From assembly GCF_001189235.2 (NCBI RefSeq), contig NZ_LFIP02000003.1, forward strand, positions 682,001-746,000: a stretch of DNA of 64,000 bases, written 5' to 3'. The notes beneath the pieces are model-generated. The model had not been told where the DNA came from and did no database searches. It worked only from the letters and a program-made list of their open reading frames with translations. Shown here piece after piece: positions 25,661-34,757 of this stretch; position 1 is the stretch's first letter; each line of letters begins with the position of its first letter. Origin of the DNA: Bradyrhizobium embrapense (GTDB taxonomy: Bacteria > Pseudomonadota > Alphaproteobacteria > Rhizobiales > Xanthobacteraceae). Position numbers and translations under genes: made by a program.

Positions 25661-26953
25661 CTAACGAGCTATCAACTTGCTTCTCATCAGCAGCGGCCCG
25701 GCGATGCCGGGCAGCGACATGAGAAGCAGAATGACGATCAAGGCGCTGTAGCCGCCGTCACCGATCGCGGCCGCATTGTGCACGGCGTCGGTCCCGGAGG
25801 CGTTGCTGGCGGCAAGCATCGCGACGCCGATGATCGGCTGCGAGACGCCGGCGAAGATCCCGGCAGCGGTGGTGTTCACGGAAGCGCCGACACCGATCAG
25901 GTCGGAGGTATAGAGCTTCTTGACGCATTTCAGCACCAGCGGGACGGTGCCGCCGGCGACGAGCCCCAGGGCCGTGAACACGACGGTGACGTAGGCAAGA
26001 CCAAATGTCCGGGCGATCGGCGGTAGCAGCATCGCGATCAGCAGCATGCGCAATACGCAAATGCCGATCAATGCGCGGTCGAGCGCCGCCGCGGCACGAT
26101 CGGCAGCGTGACCGAGGAAGATCGAGCCGAGTGCATTGCCGATCATGAAGGCGAGCAGCGGCGTTCCGGCAGCGGTAGGAGAAATGTGGAAGAAGTGGGC
26201 GACCATCGGAATGCCCCAGACGCCCGACAAGGTCGTCACGACCGCGAAGTGCGACGCGAACGTCATTGCGCAGCCCCAGTTCGCGAGATGGGCCAGCGAT
26301 TGCCGCGCAGCGATCACGACGCCCTTCAGCGTCTTGTTGCTATGTGATGCCGGATCAGGCTTGAGCGCGAGCTTGGCGAAGGCGAGGTTGGCAAGACCAA
26401 TGCAGGCGATGACCAGGAAGCAGGCCCGCCAGCCGAATCCCGAGACGGCGGCTGCGAGCGGCGTGGTTGCAATCACGCCTCCGACATAGCCGGAGACCTG
26501 CGAAATGCCCGACATCATGCCGAACCGCTCGTCGGCAAAGCTTTGTGCCACGAGCTTCAGCAGTGCCGTGAAGACCAGCGCATCGCCGCAGGCAATGATC
26601 AGGCGCGCGGCAAATACGTCGAGGAGGTTCGGCGCCAGCGCGAACGCTGCGCTGCCGAGCGACGAGGCAATCATGCTGACGAGGACGACGCGTTTGACGC
26701 CGTACCGATCGACCAAAAGGCCGGCCGGGATCTGCATCAAGGTGTAGCCCCAGAAATAGCTCGAGGCGAGCATCGCAACACCGGCCGCATCGGTGTTGAA
26801 GTCGTGCATGAAACTGAGGCTTACCGATTGCGGCGACACGCGCTGCAGGAAGGCAATGGCATAGGCGACGGCCACCGCCATCCAGGCGAGATAGGCGCGG
26901 TCGGTGAGGCGCGACGCAGGGGCGTAAACGGCTTGTTGTCCGAGCATCGACAT
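25661..26953 (-). CDS. Major facilitator superfamily transporter
   Basis: The 430-residue protein has twelve predicted membrane segments, starting with AYLAWMAVAVAYAIAFLQRVSPQSVS. The MFS motif A-like loop is LLVDRYGVKRVVL after segment 2. ATG 26953 overlaps the stop of the GNAT gene by one base (TGATG). It may export the product of, or import the substrate for, the neighbouring GNAT, YqcI/YcgG and cupin proteins. Confidence 0.87.
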   Translation of the reverse strand: MSMLGQQAVYAPASRLTDRAYLAWMAVAVAYAIAFLQRVSPQSVSLSFMHDFNTDAAGVAMLASSYFWGYTLMQIPAGLLVDRYGVKRVVLVSMIASSLGSAAFALAPNLLDVFAARLIIACGDALVFTALLKLVAQSFADERFGMMSGISQVSGYVGGVIATTPLAAAVSGFGWRACFLVIACIGLANLAFAKLALKPDPASHSNKTLKGVVIAARQSLAHLANWGCAMTFASHFAVVTTLSGVWGIPMVAHFFHISPTAAGTPLLAFMIGNALGSIFLGHAADRAAAALDRALIGICVLRMLLIAMLLPPIARTFGLAYVTVVFTALGLVAGGTVPLVLKCVKKLYTSDLIGVGASVNTTAAGIFAGVSQPIIGVAMLAASNASGTDAVHNAAAIGDGGYSALIVILLLMSLPGIAGPLLMRSKLIAR

Positions 26954-27666
26954 CACACCCTCGCGTAACCGACCGAGAAAAGGGCATCAGCGGAATTCGG
27001 AATTTTCCGCAACATCGCGGCATCGACCAGCGATGCGGTGCCACGATAGGCCTGCCGATGGTGCTTAATGTGGCCGTAGGCGCCACGCATGATCATGTCG
27101 GGCAGTTCGAGCGGCTTGCCCGGATAGAGCGAGGTGCACATCTCGACACAGGCCTCTTGCAGCGCCGGATCCTGCGCGCCATCGAGCAAAGATGGAGTCA
27201 CTTTTTCGCAAATCTTAGCGTTCGCCGCCCATACGATCGGATTGCGGGTCCGCCAGCCGTAGAGCAGTTTGCCGTCGGCTCTCTCCGCGGCGCCCGAACA
27301 CTTCAGGACTTCCGATGTGAAGAAGCCGTAGAATCCGCGCCCTTGATGTGCCGGAAGCACTTCCGTGCCGCTCCGATAGATTCCAAGTCCGGCCGACATC
27401 TGCAGGATGCGATAGACCGAGAAGGCGACGAGCCCGGAGCCGTCGTAGACGAGGATCAGGCTGTATTTTTTGTCGAAGGGCGAAGAGGTTGCCGTCCAGT
27501 GCGGCTCCGTGGCCTGCCAGTTGACGGCGATGATGTCGTTCATGGCGTCCATCAGTTGCTGACGGTCGCAGGCTTCGATCCGGGAGGCGTCGGGTAGACT
27601 GTAGATCGCATAGTCCGTCCAAGGCGATTTGACCGCCTCGTATTTGCTGCCCAGATTTCCCGACAT
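26953..27666 (-). CDS. GNAT-like acyltransferase, first gene of the YqcI operon
   Basis: The protein has about 237 residues. The GNAT motif A is visible as EVLPAHQGRGFYGFFTSEVL around residue 110 (Q-x-x-G-x-G acetyl-CoA loop). ATG 27666 is chosen because GGAG lies eight bases upstream; the longer frame to 27687 lacks one. It heads the leftward operon GNAT-MFS-YqcI/YcgG-cupin and is divergent from the GlxA-type regulator. The acceptor is unknown. Confidence 0.72.
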   Translation of the reverse strand: MSGNLGSKYEAVKSPWTDYAIYSLPDASRIEACDRQQLMDAMNDIIAVNWQATEPHWTATSSPFDKKYSLILVYDGSGLVAFSVYRILQMSAGLGIYRSGTEVLPAHQGRGFYGFFTSEVLKCSGAAERADGKLLYGWRTRNPIVWAANAKICEKVTPSLLDGAQDPALQEACVEMCTSLYPGKPLELPDMIMRGAYGHIKHHRQAYRGTASLVDAAMLRKIPNSADALFSVGYARV

Positions 27667-27729
27667 GGCAGAACTCCAGAATTCCACCGCGAGCTATACA
27701 GGGCGGCCTCGAATGGCTTAAAGGACAAT

Positions 27730-28749
27730 ATGCCCTCGAAAACTGCCAAAGCGTCCCGGCCCGAGCCACGTGACAAGAAAGCGACCCGGTCGATCGCGAT
27801 CGTCGCCTTTCCGGGCGTGACCTTGCTGGACATTTCCGGACCGGCGCAGGTGTTCGCTGAACTGGAAGCGATCGAACTGCCGGGGCCCGGATACTCGATA
27901 TTCTATTTGTCGACCTCAGGCGGATTGGTGCCGACCGATGTCGGCATGATGATCGACACGGCGCCGGTCGCCAGTGTTGCGCCCGCCGAGGTCGATACGC
28001 TGGTAATCCCCGGCGGGCCCGGTATCTGGAAGATCCGCAACGACGCCGGGTTGATGGACTGGATTGCGGAGGCGCTGCCGAAGGCGCGCCGTATCGCATC
28101 AGTCTGCCTCGGCGCGTTTGCGCTGGCCTGGACCGGGATTCTGGACGGCAAGCGTGCTGCAACGCACTGGCGCTATTGTCCGCGTTTGCAGGACAGCTTT
28201 CCCAACATTCGCGTCGAGCCCAACGCGATTTTCGTCAAGGACGGACGTGTCTGGTCGTCGGCGGGCGTCAGCGCCGGCATCGATCTGGCACTCGCGATGA
28301 TCGAGGAGGATTTCGGCCACACCATCGCGCTCGATGTCGCGCGCAGGCTGGTGGTGTTTTTGAAGCGGCCGGGCGGTCAGAGCCAGTTCTCGACCGTCCT
28401 TGCAGCCCAGGCGTCGGACGTCGAGGGACGGTTCAGTGCGCTGCATGCCTGGATCATCGAGAACATCACTGAAGACCTCAAGGTCGAGACCCTCGCGGAA
28501 AAGGCCGGGATGACGCCGCGCACCTTTGCCCGAACCTATGTCAGCCGCACCGGCATGACACCCGCTAGCGGCGTCGAGGCGCTGCGCGTAGAGACGGCGC
28601 GCTTGCTGCTCGAAAGCCGCCAGATCGGCGGCGTGGTCGAGGTCGCAAAGCGCGCAGGATTTGGCGACGACGAACGAATGCGGCGGGCCTTCCTGCGCCA
28701 CCTCGGCGTGTCGCCGACCGAGTACCGAAACCGGTTTTCGGGCAGCTAG
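27730..28749 (+). CDS. GlxA-family transcriptional regulator (DJ-1/PfpI plus AraC)
   Basis: The protein has 339 residues. The DJ-1/PfpI-like domain (about 20-190) has SIAIVAFPGVTLLDISGPAQVF and a nucleophile-elbow Cys in IASVCLGAFALAW. The AraC-type DNA-binding domain (about 235-335) has LAEKAGMTPRTFARTYVSRTGMTP and the second helix-turn-helix in VAKRAGFGDDERMRRAFLRHLGVSPTEYR. It is divergent from the GNAT-MFS-YqcI-cupin operon with a 63-base gap, so it probably regulates that operon. Confidence 0.88.
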   Translation: MPSKTAKASRPEPRDKKATRSIAIVAFPGVTLLDISGPAQVFAELEAIELPGPGYSIFYLSTSGGLVPTDVGMMIDTAPVASVAPAEVDTLVIPGGPGIWKIRNDAGLMDWIAEALPKARRIASVCLGAFALAWTGILDGKRAATHWRYCPRLQDSFPNIRVEPNAIFVKDGRVWSSAGVSAGIDLALAMIEEDFGHTIALDVARRLVVFLKRPGGQSQFSTVLAAQASDVEGRFSALHAWIIENITEDLKVETLAEKAGMTPRTFARTYVSRTGMTPASGVEALRVETARLLLESRQIGGVVEVAKRAGFGDDERMRRAFLRHLGVSPTEYRNRFSGS

Positions 28750-28903
28750 CGCGTGTCGGACGGCTCAGTGCGGAGGCGTCGAAACCCGATCTATCTCACA
28801 AGCGAATAGCTGGCCTTCGCTGGCCGGTTGGGTGGGTCAAGGTGGTAGCTTTTCCGGTTTGTCTGCGGCTAATGTGCCGGCCAAATCGGGAGAAGAAACG
28901 ACC

Positions 28904-30037
28904 ATGAATGACGGGACCCCCATTCGGCAGGCGCGTAATGTTGAACTCGGCGCCAGCGGCGAGGAATTCCAGAACCTGCACGAGTTCGCGCAAAAGGCCC
29001 GCGCCAGGTTGAACCAGAATGCCTGGGACTACATCGTCGGCGCCTCGGAAACCGAGACCACGATGCGCCGTAACAGAATGGCGCTCGACGAAATCGCGTT
29101 CCGGCCGCGGGTTCTGCGCAACGTCATCAATGTCGATCCTTCCACCGAGGTATTTGGGCGCAAGCTTCGGCTTCCCGTGATGATCGCGCCGGTCGGCGCG
29201 CTGGAGATATTCGATCCGGATGGGGGCGCAGCCGTCGCGCGCGGAGCGGGGACGTTCGGCGCGGCGCATATGCTGAGCTCGGTGTCGGAGCCTGGGCTGG
29301 AAAATACCGCCAAGGCGGCACCCGACGCCTTGCGCATCTTCCAGCTCTATGTGCGCGGCGACGATGCGTTCGTCGAGGATACGGTCGGCCGGACCATCGA
29401 CAATGGTTACGCTGCGTTCTGCCTCACCGTGGACACCGCCCATTACAGCCGGCGTGAGCGCGACATCGCCAAGCGCTATGTCCGCGAAAGCCGCGTCCGC
29501 GCCACCGGCGGCGATTTCCAGAAGGGGCTGGAATGGCGGACGGTGAAGTTGATCAAGGACAAGTTCAAGATTCCGCTCATTCTCAAGGGAATTGCTACCG
29601 CGGAAGACGCCAGGATCGCCCTCGACCACGGGGTCGACTGGATCTACGTCTCAAATCACGGCGGACGGCAGCTCGACCACGGGCGCGGATCCATGCACGT
29701 CCTGCCCGAGATCGTTCAGGCCGTCGCCGGCCGCGCCAAGATCATGGTCGATGGCTCGATCTGCCGCGGCACTGATATCGTGAAAGCCATCGTCTCGGGG
29801 GCCGACCTTGTCGGGATCGGCCGTTTGCAATGCTGGGCGCTCGCTGCGGCCGGCGAGGCAGGCATCGTCCGCATGCTCGAATTGCTGGAGGACGAGGTGA
29901 TCCGCTGCCTCGGTCTGCTCGGCGTCACCAGCTTCGCCGAACTGGACAAGTCCTATCTGCATCCAGCGACGCCGACCAACCTGCCGAGCGTGTTCAGCGC
30001 ATTCCCGCTGCTCGATATCGACCCTTACCGCTACTGA
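28904..30037 (+). CDS. FMN-dependent 2-hydroxyacid dehydrogenase (LldD/glycolate oxidase family)
   Basis: The protein has 377 residues and a TIM-barrel FMN domain. The N-terminal NAWDYIVGASETETTMRRNRMALDEI and the active-site segment YVSNHGGRQLDHGRGSM (catalytic His in SNHGG) are typical, as is the phosphate-binding VDGSICRGTDIVKAIVSGADLVGIGR. ATG 28904 fits the domain start, with GGGAGAAG upstream. It oxidises an L-2-hydroxyacid to the 2-oxoacid, with the electron acceptor unclear. It is a single gene. Confidence 0.87.
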   Translation: MNDGTPIRQARNVELGASGEEFQNLHEFAQKARARLNQNAWDYIVGASETETTMRRNRMALDEIAFRPRVLRNVINVDPSTEVFGRKLRLPVMIAPVGALEIFDPDGGAAVARGAGTFGAAHMLSSVSEPGLENTAKAAPDALRIFQLYVRGDDAFVEDTVGRTIDNGYAAFCLTVDTAHYSRRERDIAKRYVRESRVRATGGDFQKGLEWRTVKLIKDKFKIPLILKGIATAEDARIALDHGVDWIYVSNHGGRQLDHGRGSMHVLPEIVQAVAGRAKIMVDGSICRGTDIVKAIVSGADLVGIGRLQCWALAAAGEAGIVRMLELLEDEVIRCLGLLGVTSFAELDKSYLHPATPTNLPSVFSAFPLLDIDPYRY

Positions 30038-30177
30038 ACCGCACCGCAGCGAGAGACACAAGGAGCGATGACGCGATCGGGGCTCCGGGCACCTCGATCG
30101 CGCCGTCAATCTGTGGTGTCCATGAAGCCGCCGCGGCAAAGACAAAGTCTGATCGAAATGCGGAGCTAGTGAGGTGA

Positions 30178-30381
30178 ATGGCAGATAATCCATTCGCTGA
30201 ATTTTCACTTGAACGCGCGATCGCCTTGCGATGGATCCTTCGCGATATCCAGGCCGGCAGGCTCAAATTGTCTCCGGTCAGTGACGAGAATTTGCGCGTT
30301 CTCACGGAGCTCGGTCTGGTCGAGCTGTATGACGACGAGCCCGAGCTGACGGAGGCGGCGGCCGCGGTGCTGAACGACTGA
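30178..30381 (+). CDS. Small protein of unknown function (67 residues)
   Basis: The acidic, helical protein begins MADNPFAEFSLERAIALRWILRDIQAGRLKLSPVSDENLRVL. No domain was recognised; the layout recalls a small winged-helix-like fold, but this is speculative. The GTGAGGTGA stretch upstream may serve as a ribosome site. Confidence 0.55.
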   Translation: MADNPFAEFSLERAIALRWILRDIQAGRLKLSPVSDENLRVLTELGLVELYDDEPELTEAAAAVLND

Positions 30382-30394
30382 ACGGACCAATCGC

Positions 30395-30523
30395 CTAGCG
30401 CGCGTTCAGGAAGCTCTCGCCGGAATTGCATGGCGCGCACTGATAGGTCAGCACGTCGTAGACTTGGTCGCGCGGCTCGATCAAGGCAAGCCGCATTTGC
30501 GTGCCGCACTTCATGCAAGGCAT
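30395..30523 (-). CDS. Small zinc-ribbon-like protein
   Basis: From ATG 30523 the frame gives 42 residues with MPCMKCGTQM and YQCAPCNSGE, two CxxC knuckles that suit one zinc ion. Such tiny proteins are common and uncharacterised in Bradyrhizobium-type genomes. The frame is open up to 30616, so a 73-residue form with an Arg-rich leader is possible. Confidence 0.55.
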   Translation of the reverse strand: MPCMKCGTQMRLALIEPRDQVYDVLTYQCAPCNSGESFLNAR

Positions 30524-30785
30524 CTCTATGCTGGTCTTGAAGCGGGTGCAGGTCGGTGTTGGACGGACGGCGCGTAGCATCGGGACGCGAACGCGACCAC
30601 GACGAGGTCGAATCACTATGCCACAGTGCTGACATGATTGGAATCGGTAGGTGGCGCGGTCTGCCCTGCTAGGTAATTTTTCCTCGGTTGGAGGAACGAG
30701 TGGGCGCTGTCATGGTTCGCGATACGGCGCTGACGTCGTCATAATCTATGCTAACTTGCCAGACACTTATTTCAGGGGCGCGATC

Positions 30786-31139
30786 ATGATTGAGCCGAAG
30801 CTTGAAGTTCCCGCCGAGTTGCGCGATCTCGCGGAAAAGACCATCGACCAGGCCGAGAAAGCCTTCAGCCTGTTCTTTGATGCCGCGAGCAAGTCGATGA
30901 CGGCGATGCCGGGCACCGGTACCGAGATCTCCAAACAGGCGCTGTCATTCACCGAGCAGAACATGAAGGCGGCGTTTGAGCACGCGCGCAAGCTCGTGCA
31001 TGCCACGGATCTGCAGGAGGCGATGCGGATCCAGTCGGAATTCTTGCGCAGCCAGTTCACCAATGCCGGCGAACATATGCGTCAGATCAGCGGAAGCGTG
31101 ATGTCCGCAACCAAGGACGCCACGAAGGGCAAGTTCTAG
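30786..31139 (+). CDS. Phasin-family protein
   Basis: The protein has 117 residues, nearly all amphipathic helix. It contains AEKTIDQAEKAFSLFFDAASKSM and ISKQALSFTEQNMKAAFEHARKLVHATDLQEAMRIQSEFLRSQF, the core of the phasin_2 family. Phasins coat polyhydroxyalkanoate granules. The ATG at 30786 gives a normal length. It is a single gene; no PHA synthase is in the window. Confidence 0.85.
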   Translation: MIEPKLEVPAELRDLAEKTIDQAEKAFSLFFDAASKSMTAMPGTGTEISKQALSFTEQNMKAAFEHARKLVHATDLQEAMRIQSEFLRSQFTNAGEHMRQISGSVMSATKDATKGKF

Positions 31140-31168
31140 GGCGAGCGGCCCTTGCGGCGCGGTGACGT

Positions 31169-31429
31169 CTAGCGCCGGCGCGCGATGGCGATACCGAGCA
31201 GGAACGCGACAAACAGACTGGCGAGGGGCGCTTCACGCGTGACCGCGCTCACCGTGGCGAGGACGCCGCCCGGCCGGCGCGAGGTTGCGATCGCATCGCT
31301 GAGGCGGTCGGCCGCCGCTCGAAGTCCGTCCGACACCTCGGTGATGGTGCGCGAAACGTCCGTCGCGGTGTCGATCGCCCGCTCACCGAGCGTGGGCTGA
31401 AGCGGAGACTCGGGTGTTTCAGAGTTCAT
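31169..31429 (-). CDS. Small membrane-anchored helical protein (86 residues)
   Basis: The N-terminal two thirds form a charged helix (TATDVSRTITEVSDGLRAAADRLSDAIATS). A single C-terminal membrane segment, APLASLFVAFLLGIAIA, ends in RRR. This resembles the ElaB/YqjD/DUF883 type of membrane-bound protein in layout only. It converges on the phasin gene. Confidence 0.6.
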   Translation of the reverse strand: MNSETPESPLQPTLGERAIDTATDVSRTITEVSDGLRAAADRLSDAIATSRRPGGVLATVSAVTREAPLASLFVAFLLGIAIARRR

Positions 31430-31618
31430 GTGTCGGCCGCGATTTCACTCAAGAGATGAGGTGGCCGTCCTGCTTATCCGGGCGTGCGCATTCTCGACGG
31501 TCACATATCATGAAAATTCAGCCGCCGGGAATTGGTTCCACCAACGTACGTCGCTTCCGCATTGGGGAACCGGAAACTTAGCTGCCGCTCGCGGTTTATC
31601 TCCGTGAAGGAAACGGCG

Positions 31619-31927
31619 ATGACAATGCAGGCGCATGGCATATCGGATGGCCGTTCGGTCAAGCATCGCAATCGGCACGGCGGAACGCCGCTGTGGATCG
31701 CTGCGCTGGTAGCGATCCTTGGCGTGCTGGGCATGCTGATGGTCGACCACGGTCCGTGGAGCAAGCCGAAGGTGCAGCCGGCCGCTTCCGCCAACTACTC
31801 AACGACCGGCGAGGCAGCACGTGCGGCCGGCGCAAAGGTGATGCCGACCGAGCCCAAGACACCGATTGAGCCAGATCCACCCGGTCCAAAGCCCGCCCAG
31901 CCGGCAAATCCGAGTACACCGCAATAG
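31619..31927 (+). CDS. Small single-span membrane protein with Pro-rich tail
   Basis: The protein has 102 residues. The N-terminal 25 are hydrophilic, then TPLWIAALVAILGVLGMLMV spans the membrane, and the last 50 are rich in Pro, Ala and Lys. AAGGA lies upstream of ATG 31619. A protein of similar layout is encoded at 59654-59938. No known family was recognised. Confidence 0.6.
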   Translation: MTMQAHGISDGRSVKHRNRHGGTPLWIAALVAILGVLGMLMVDHGPWSKPKVQPAASANYSTTGEAARAAGAKVMPTEPKTPIEPDPPGPKPAQPANPSTPQ

Positions 31928-32027
31928 ATGCGGGGCGTCCTTGAGATTGCATCCGACGCAAGGTGCAGGAAATGGCTGGTCGGGCAAATTAGCGGGACAA
32001 GGCTATAGTCGAAATACTGCAGGACGA

Positions 32028-32213
32028 TCAGCGCACGCTGACGAGCATGCCCCACGCTGCGGCGAACCCGGCACCGACGAGAACCAGCACCGGACTGTCG
32101 CAGAAGAGACCGCCATACTGGCACATGGTGGCACCGATCGAACCTATCTCATGATGGCCCGCTGCATAGAACAGGCCGGACAGGACCGCGAGCACGGCAG
32201 CAACGAAATACAT
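32028..32213 (-). CDS. Small membrane protein (61 residues)
   Basis: Two hydrophobic segments (MYFVAAVLAVLSGLFYAAG and SPVLVLVGAGFAAAWGMLV) are joined by a loop with two Cys (MCQYGGLFCDS). A strong AAGGAGGAA lies just upstream of ATG 32213, which argues that it is translated. No family was recognised. Confidence 0.65.
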   Translation of the reverse strand: MYFVAAVLAVLSGLFYAAGHHEIGSIGATMCQYGGLFCDSPVLVLVGAGFAAAWGMLVSVR

Positions 32214-32477
32214 CGACGCTTCCTCCTTGCAATCTAATTGCGGCGCGGGTCAACCGACGCGAGCCAAAACTGTCCTGATGTCGATCTAAAAGATGTGGGC
32301 TGGTTGTCCCCTTGACGCGTCGGGCAACTCAGCGGCACACTGACATCATCGCAGCCAGGATACGGCGATCGGCGCCGGCTCGTGTCGCGATTCCGGATCA
32401 TGCATCAACTTTCGATTAGGGCGGTTTCTCACCGTCGAAGGCGACGCGTCGTATTTTATCGATCGCATTCAGCTCTT
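32214..32477. other. Gene-free left part of the 32.2-33.0 kb gap
   Basis: Apart from a degenerate promoter-like copy at 32312-32341 I see no coding frame. The gap continues into the 337-bp repeat and ends at the membrane-protein gene at 33013. Confidence 0.5.
32312..32341 (+). promoter_or_regulatory. Degenerate third copy of the repeat promoter
   Basis: TTGACG followed by CGTCGGGCAACTCAG and then CACACT matches the promoter part of the 337-bp repeat but has a poor -10 box, and no hairpin follows. It shows that the promoter block exists apart from the longer repeat. Confidence 0.4.
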
Positions 32478-32485
32478 AAAAACAT

Positions 32486-32515
32486 TTGACACGTCGGGCA
32501 ACTCAGGGGCATAAT
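32486..32515 (+). promoter_or_regulatory. Near-consensus sigma70 promoter in repeat copy 1
   Basis: TTGACA at 32486-32491 and CATAAT at 32510-32515 are separated by 18 bases. The expected start site is near 32522, only about 14 bases before a strong hairpin. Confidence 0.6.
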
Positions 32516-32535
32516 CCGAAAATCAGAAATTATTG

Positions 32536-32568
32536 AGCCCGCGCGGAGCAATCCGAAGCGGGCTTTTT
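32536..32568 (+). terminator. GNRA-capped intrinsic terminator, copy 1
   Basis: The outer stem AGCCCGC (32536-32542) pairs with GCGGGCT (32558-32564). The inner stem CGGA/TCCG is capped by a GCAA tetraloop (32548-32551). T-tract 32564-32568 follows. Placed right after the promoter, it would yield an RNA of about 45-50 bases. Confidence 0.65.
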
Positions 32569-32814
32569 GTTTGCCGTTTCACCAATCGGACGGCGGCCGC
32601 AACGTCACGACGCCACATCCTCCCAGCCCGTCGCCTGAGCGTCGCAAGCGAGCCGCCGTCCGAACCCGTTGAAACGAGCACGAAATTGACCGGCGCGCGC
32701 GAACGCGCCGGTCCAGCGGCGCGGCGCAAGCCGGCGCCGCCAGCGGCCCCACTCGTCAGGGATAAGGTTCGCGCCCCAAAGATCGCCATCCGTTGCGCGA
32801 TCTGCCGCACATTC

Positions 32815-33012
32815 ATCCACCACAGGCGCCGCGCGAGCGCCGGCTCTTCTGCACAAAAGCTCCTGAAACCATGCGCAACAAATGCCCGGGTTTGTGGGCG
32901 CTGCTGCGCGGCATTTGCTCGTATACTCTAGAGAGCAGATGCGCCGCTGATTGCTGGCGATGAACCGCGGGTGTTGTAAGCTCGCCTGGTTCAATCATGA
33001 GCGGTTGGGGTG
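32815..33012. other. Spacer between repeat copy 1 and the membrane-protein gene
   Basis: No coding frame is supported. A near-palindrome ACAAATGCCCGGGTTTGT (about 32878-32895) is present. A TATACT-like -10 box near 32930 could drive the next gene. Confidence 0.35.
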
Positions 33013-33411
33013 ATGTCTCATCTAAATCGCCTTCCGCGGGGACAATTCATGGACGCCGAGCAGATTATCCGCGCGACACCGATGATCAATCATCTCTCCA
33101 CGATTGCCGCTATCGGGTGCGTCCATCTCCGTCCGGCGACTTACAGATTGATCCTGTCTGTGGGGATTATCTTCGGCCTTTCGACGTTGGCGATCGGGAT
33201 TACGGCGCTGCTCGTTGGCCCGTTCGACGATTTCGTTCGTGATACTGCAATCGGTACACTTGTGTCGTTCTCATCGCTCATTGTTGTCCTGACCGCAATT
33301 CTTGTGGGGATCAAGTGGATCTCACGCGTCGTCTTGTGGAACACGATTGTCTTGACTTCCCTCATTTTGGATTGGGCGGGAGTCTGGGCCTACTTCTGGG
33401 CTCTTTCGTAA
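33013..33411 (+). CDS. Small membrane protein with three spans
   Basis: The protein has about 132 residues. Hydrophobic segments are LILSVGIIFGLSTLAIGITALLV, TLVSFSSLIVVLTAILVGI and VLLWNTIV-like to the C-terminus. GTG 33010, ATG 33013 and ATG 33049 are possible starts. It sits just before a decayed gene with a lysozyme-like N-terminal region, so a holin-type role is conceivable, but nothing in the sequence proves it. Confidence 0.55.
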   Translation: MSHLNRLPRGQFMDAEQIIRATPMINHLSTIAAIGCVHLRPATYRLILSVGIIFGLSTLAIGITALLVGPFDDFVRDTAIGTLVSFSSLIVVLTAILVGIKWISRVVLWNTIVLTSLILDWAGVWAYFWALS

Positions 33412-33456
33412 GTACTCGTAAACCGACCTGAAACGCATACCCCAAAGAGATTGATC

Positions 33457-34657
33457 ATGGCCTCTGCTCCGTCATACGGCAAGAAAACCCTGGCCTTGGT
33501 TCAATCGATGGCACCCCAGATCACCGCTGCGGCAGCGAGGTATGGAGTACCTGCAGAGGCCATTGCCGGAGCTTTGGCTCAAGCGCAGTTCGATCAGACC
33601 GCAAGCTACGAAAGATGAAGGCCTACCTCTCGTCTCTCTACGCAGACACGTCTCTTGGCATCGATTACGCGCGAGGGCTGGCAAGGAACCTATTTAATGC
33701 GGAGCGGGGAGCCTCGGACTACATCTCGGAAGATATCGTGCCAATCCCAACGCGATAACGGTTGGATCGGATGTCTGGACGAAATTCTTCAACCCGCTGT
33801 GGTCGATTGCGGTCTCGCCGGCATGAATTTCACAACGCTATTCAGGCAATTCTGAAAAATCCAAATGATCCCGCCTTCGCGCCCTATGCGAAGAATCTAT
33901 ACTCGGCGGGCGTCGCCTTGCAGAATGGCAGCGACAAAGCGCTGACAGCATCAGCGATCGCTGCATATTTGCAGCACGGTCTTGGCGTTTATCAATCCAA
34001 CATGAGCATCAATGGAGACCCGACGACGGGGATCAACGCTTGGAACGGCTTAAGCCCGGAACTGCAACGCGCACTGCTTGTTCAGTTCTACAAGCAAGGT
34101 CCGACTCCAGAGCGGGTGCTGAGAAACAAGTGGAATGCTGTGCAGCGCGGTGTTGCTGCGTTCCGCAGATCGGTGCTGACGGAGCTGGCGCGACATATCT
34201 GGCAAACCAATCCGCGGTGGCGCAGGCGTTGGCTGACGGACCTGCCGACTTTGCGGACCGCTGGAGCGCGGTGCCGGCATCCGCTGCGAGCGGCGGCCCA
34301 GCTCGATCATTCGCTGCGCTACCCGGCGATGTTTCGCAGGTGGAGGCCGGTAAGAAAGCGGCTATTCGGCACTTGGTCCGTGTACCGGTTGCGGGCGAGG
34401 GGCAAACTGCATTCGATGTAGGAGCGCCGGCCGTGCCGTTGGTTCCGTCCGCGTCGATTCCCTCTACTGGCCGGCCCGCTGCGTTCGATGAACGGTTTCC
34501 TGCGTCCTCTCCTCCGGCAGCTGCGCCCTCGGCAGCGGCGAGACCGCTGAGTCCGTTCAGCGGACAGCCCATGCGATACCTGCCGCCGTCGGTGTTGCGT
34601 GTTCCGGACAATTCCGATGTTCCGGAGACGGATTTCAATGATTGGCTGGCCGGCCGG
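33457..34657 (+). pseudogene. Frameshifted gene: lysozyme-like N-terminus plus shared C-terminal tail
   Basis: Protein-like segments run in alternating frames and imply at least four frameshifts (near 33618, 33750, 33830 and 34140). The first segment (ATG 33457) has APQITAAAARYGVPAEAIAGALAQ, reminiscent of lytic transglycosylase or lysozyme-like domains. A long conserved middle follows (for example YLQHGLGVYQSNMSINGDP). The last frame carries a Pro-rich linker and the tail RPLSPFSGQPMRYLPPSV ending NDWLAG (34541-34654). The same tail ends the gene at 37.0-38.0 kb. The first frameshift creates an ATGA overlap (33615). It is not expected to be functional. Confidence 0.72.
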
Positions 34658-34757
34658 CCTGATCAGGCCACGTCCTCGTCAGTGACGGTCCGTGGGCGAC
34701 CACCGCAGCGAGGTGGTAGCTCGGTGCCAATGCAGTCCTGGCTCATCGGCGGCAGGT

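Larger units (their letters stand above)
32478..32814 (+). repeat. 337-bp direct repeat, copy 1 (promoter plus hairpin)
   Basis: This stretch is repeated at 34841-35177 with the same spacing throughout. By my count there are about 19 substitutions and no indels, about 94% identity. Both copies stay open in more than one frame, but nearly all differences change residues, so a protein is unlikely. The first 90 bases hold a promoter and a terminator-like hairpin; the remaining 247 bases are GC-rich with no clear function. Confidence 0.85.

Noticed and set aside
32533-32931. Open frames in both directions across repeat copy 1, mirrored in copy 2, as a duplicated protein
   Set aside because: Most differences between copies change residues in either frame, the composition is Arg/Ala/Pro rich as expected from GC-rich non-coding DNA, and no start has a ribosome site.
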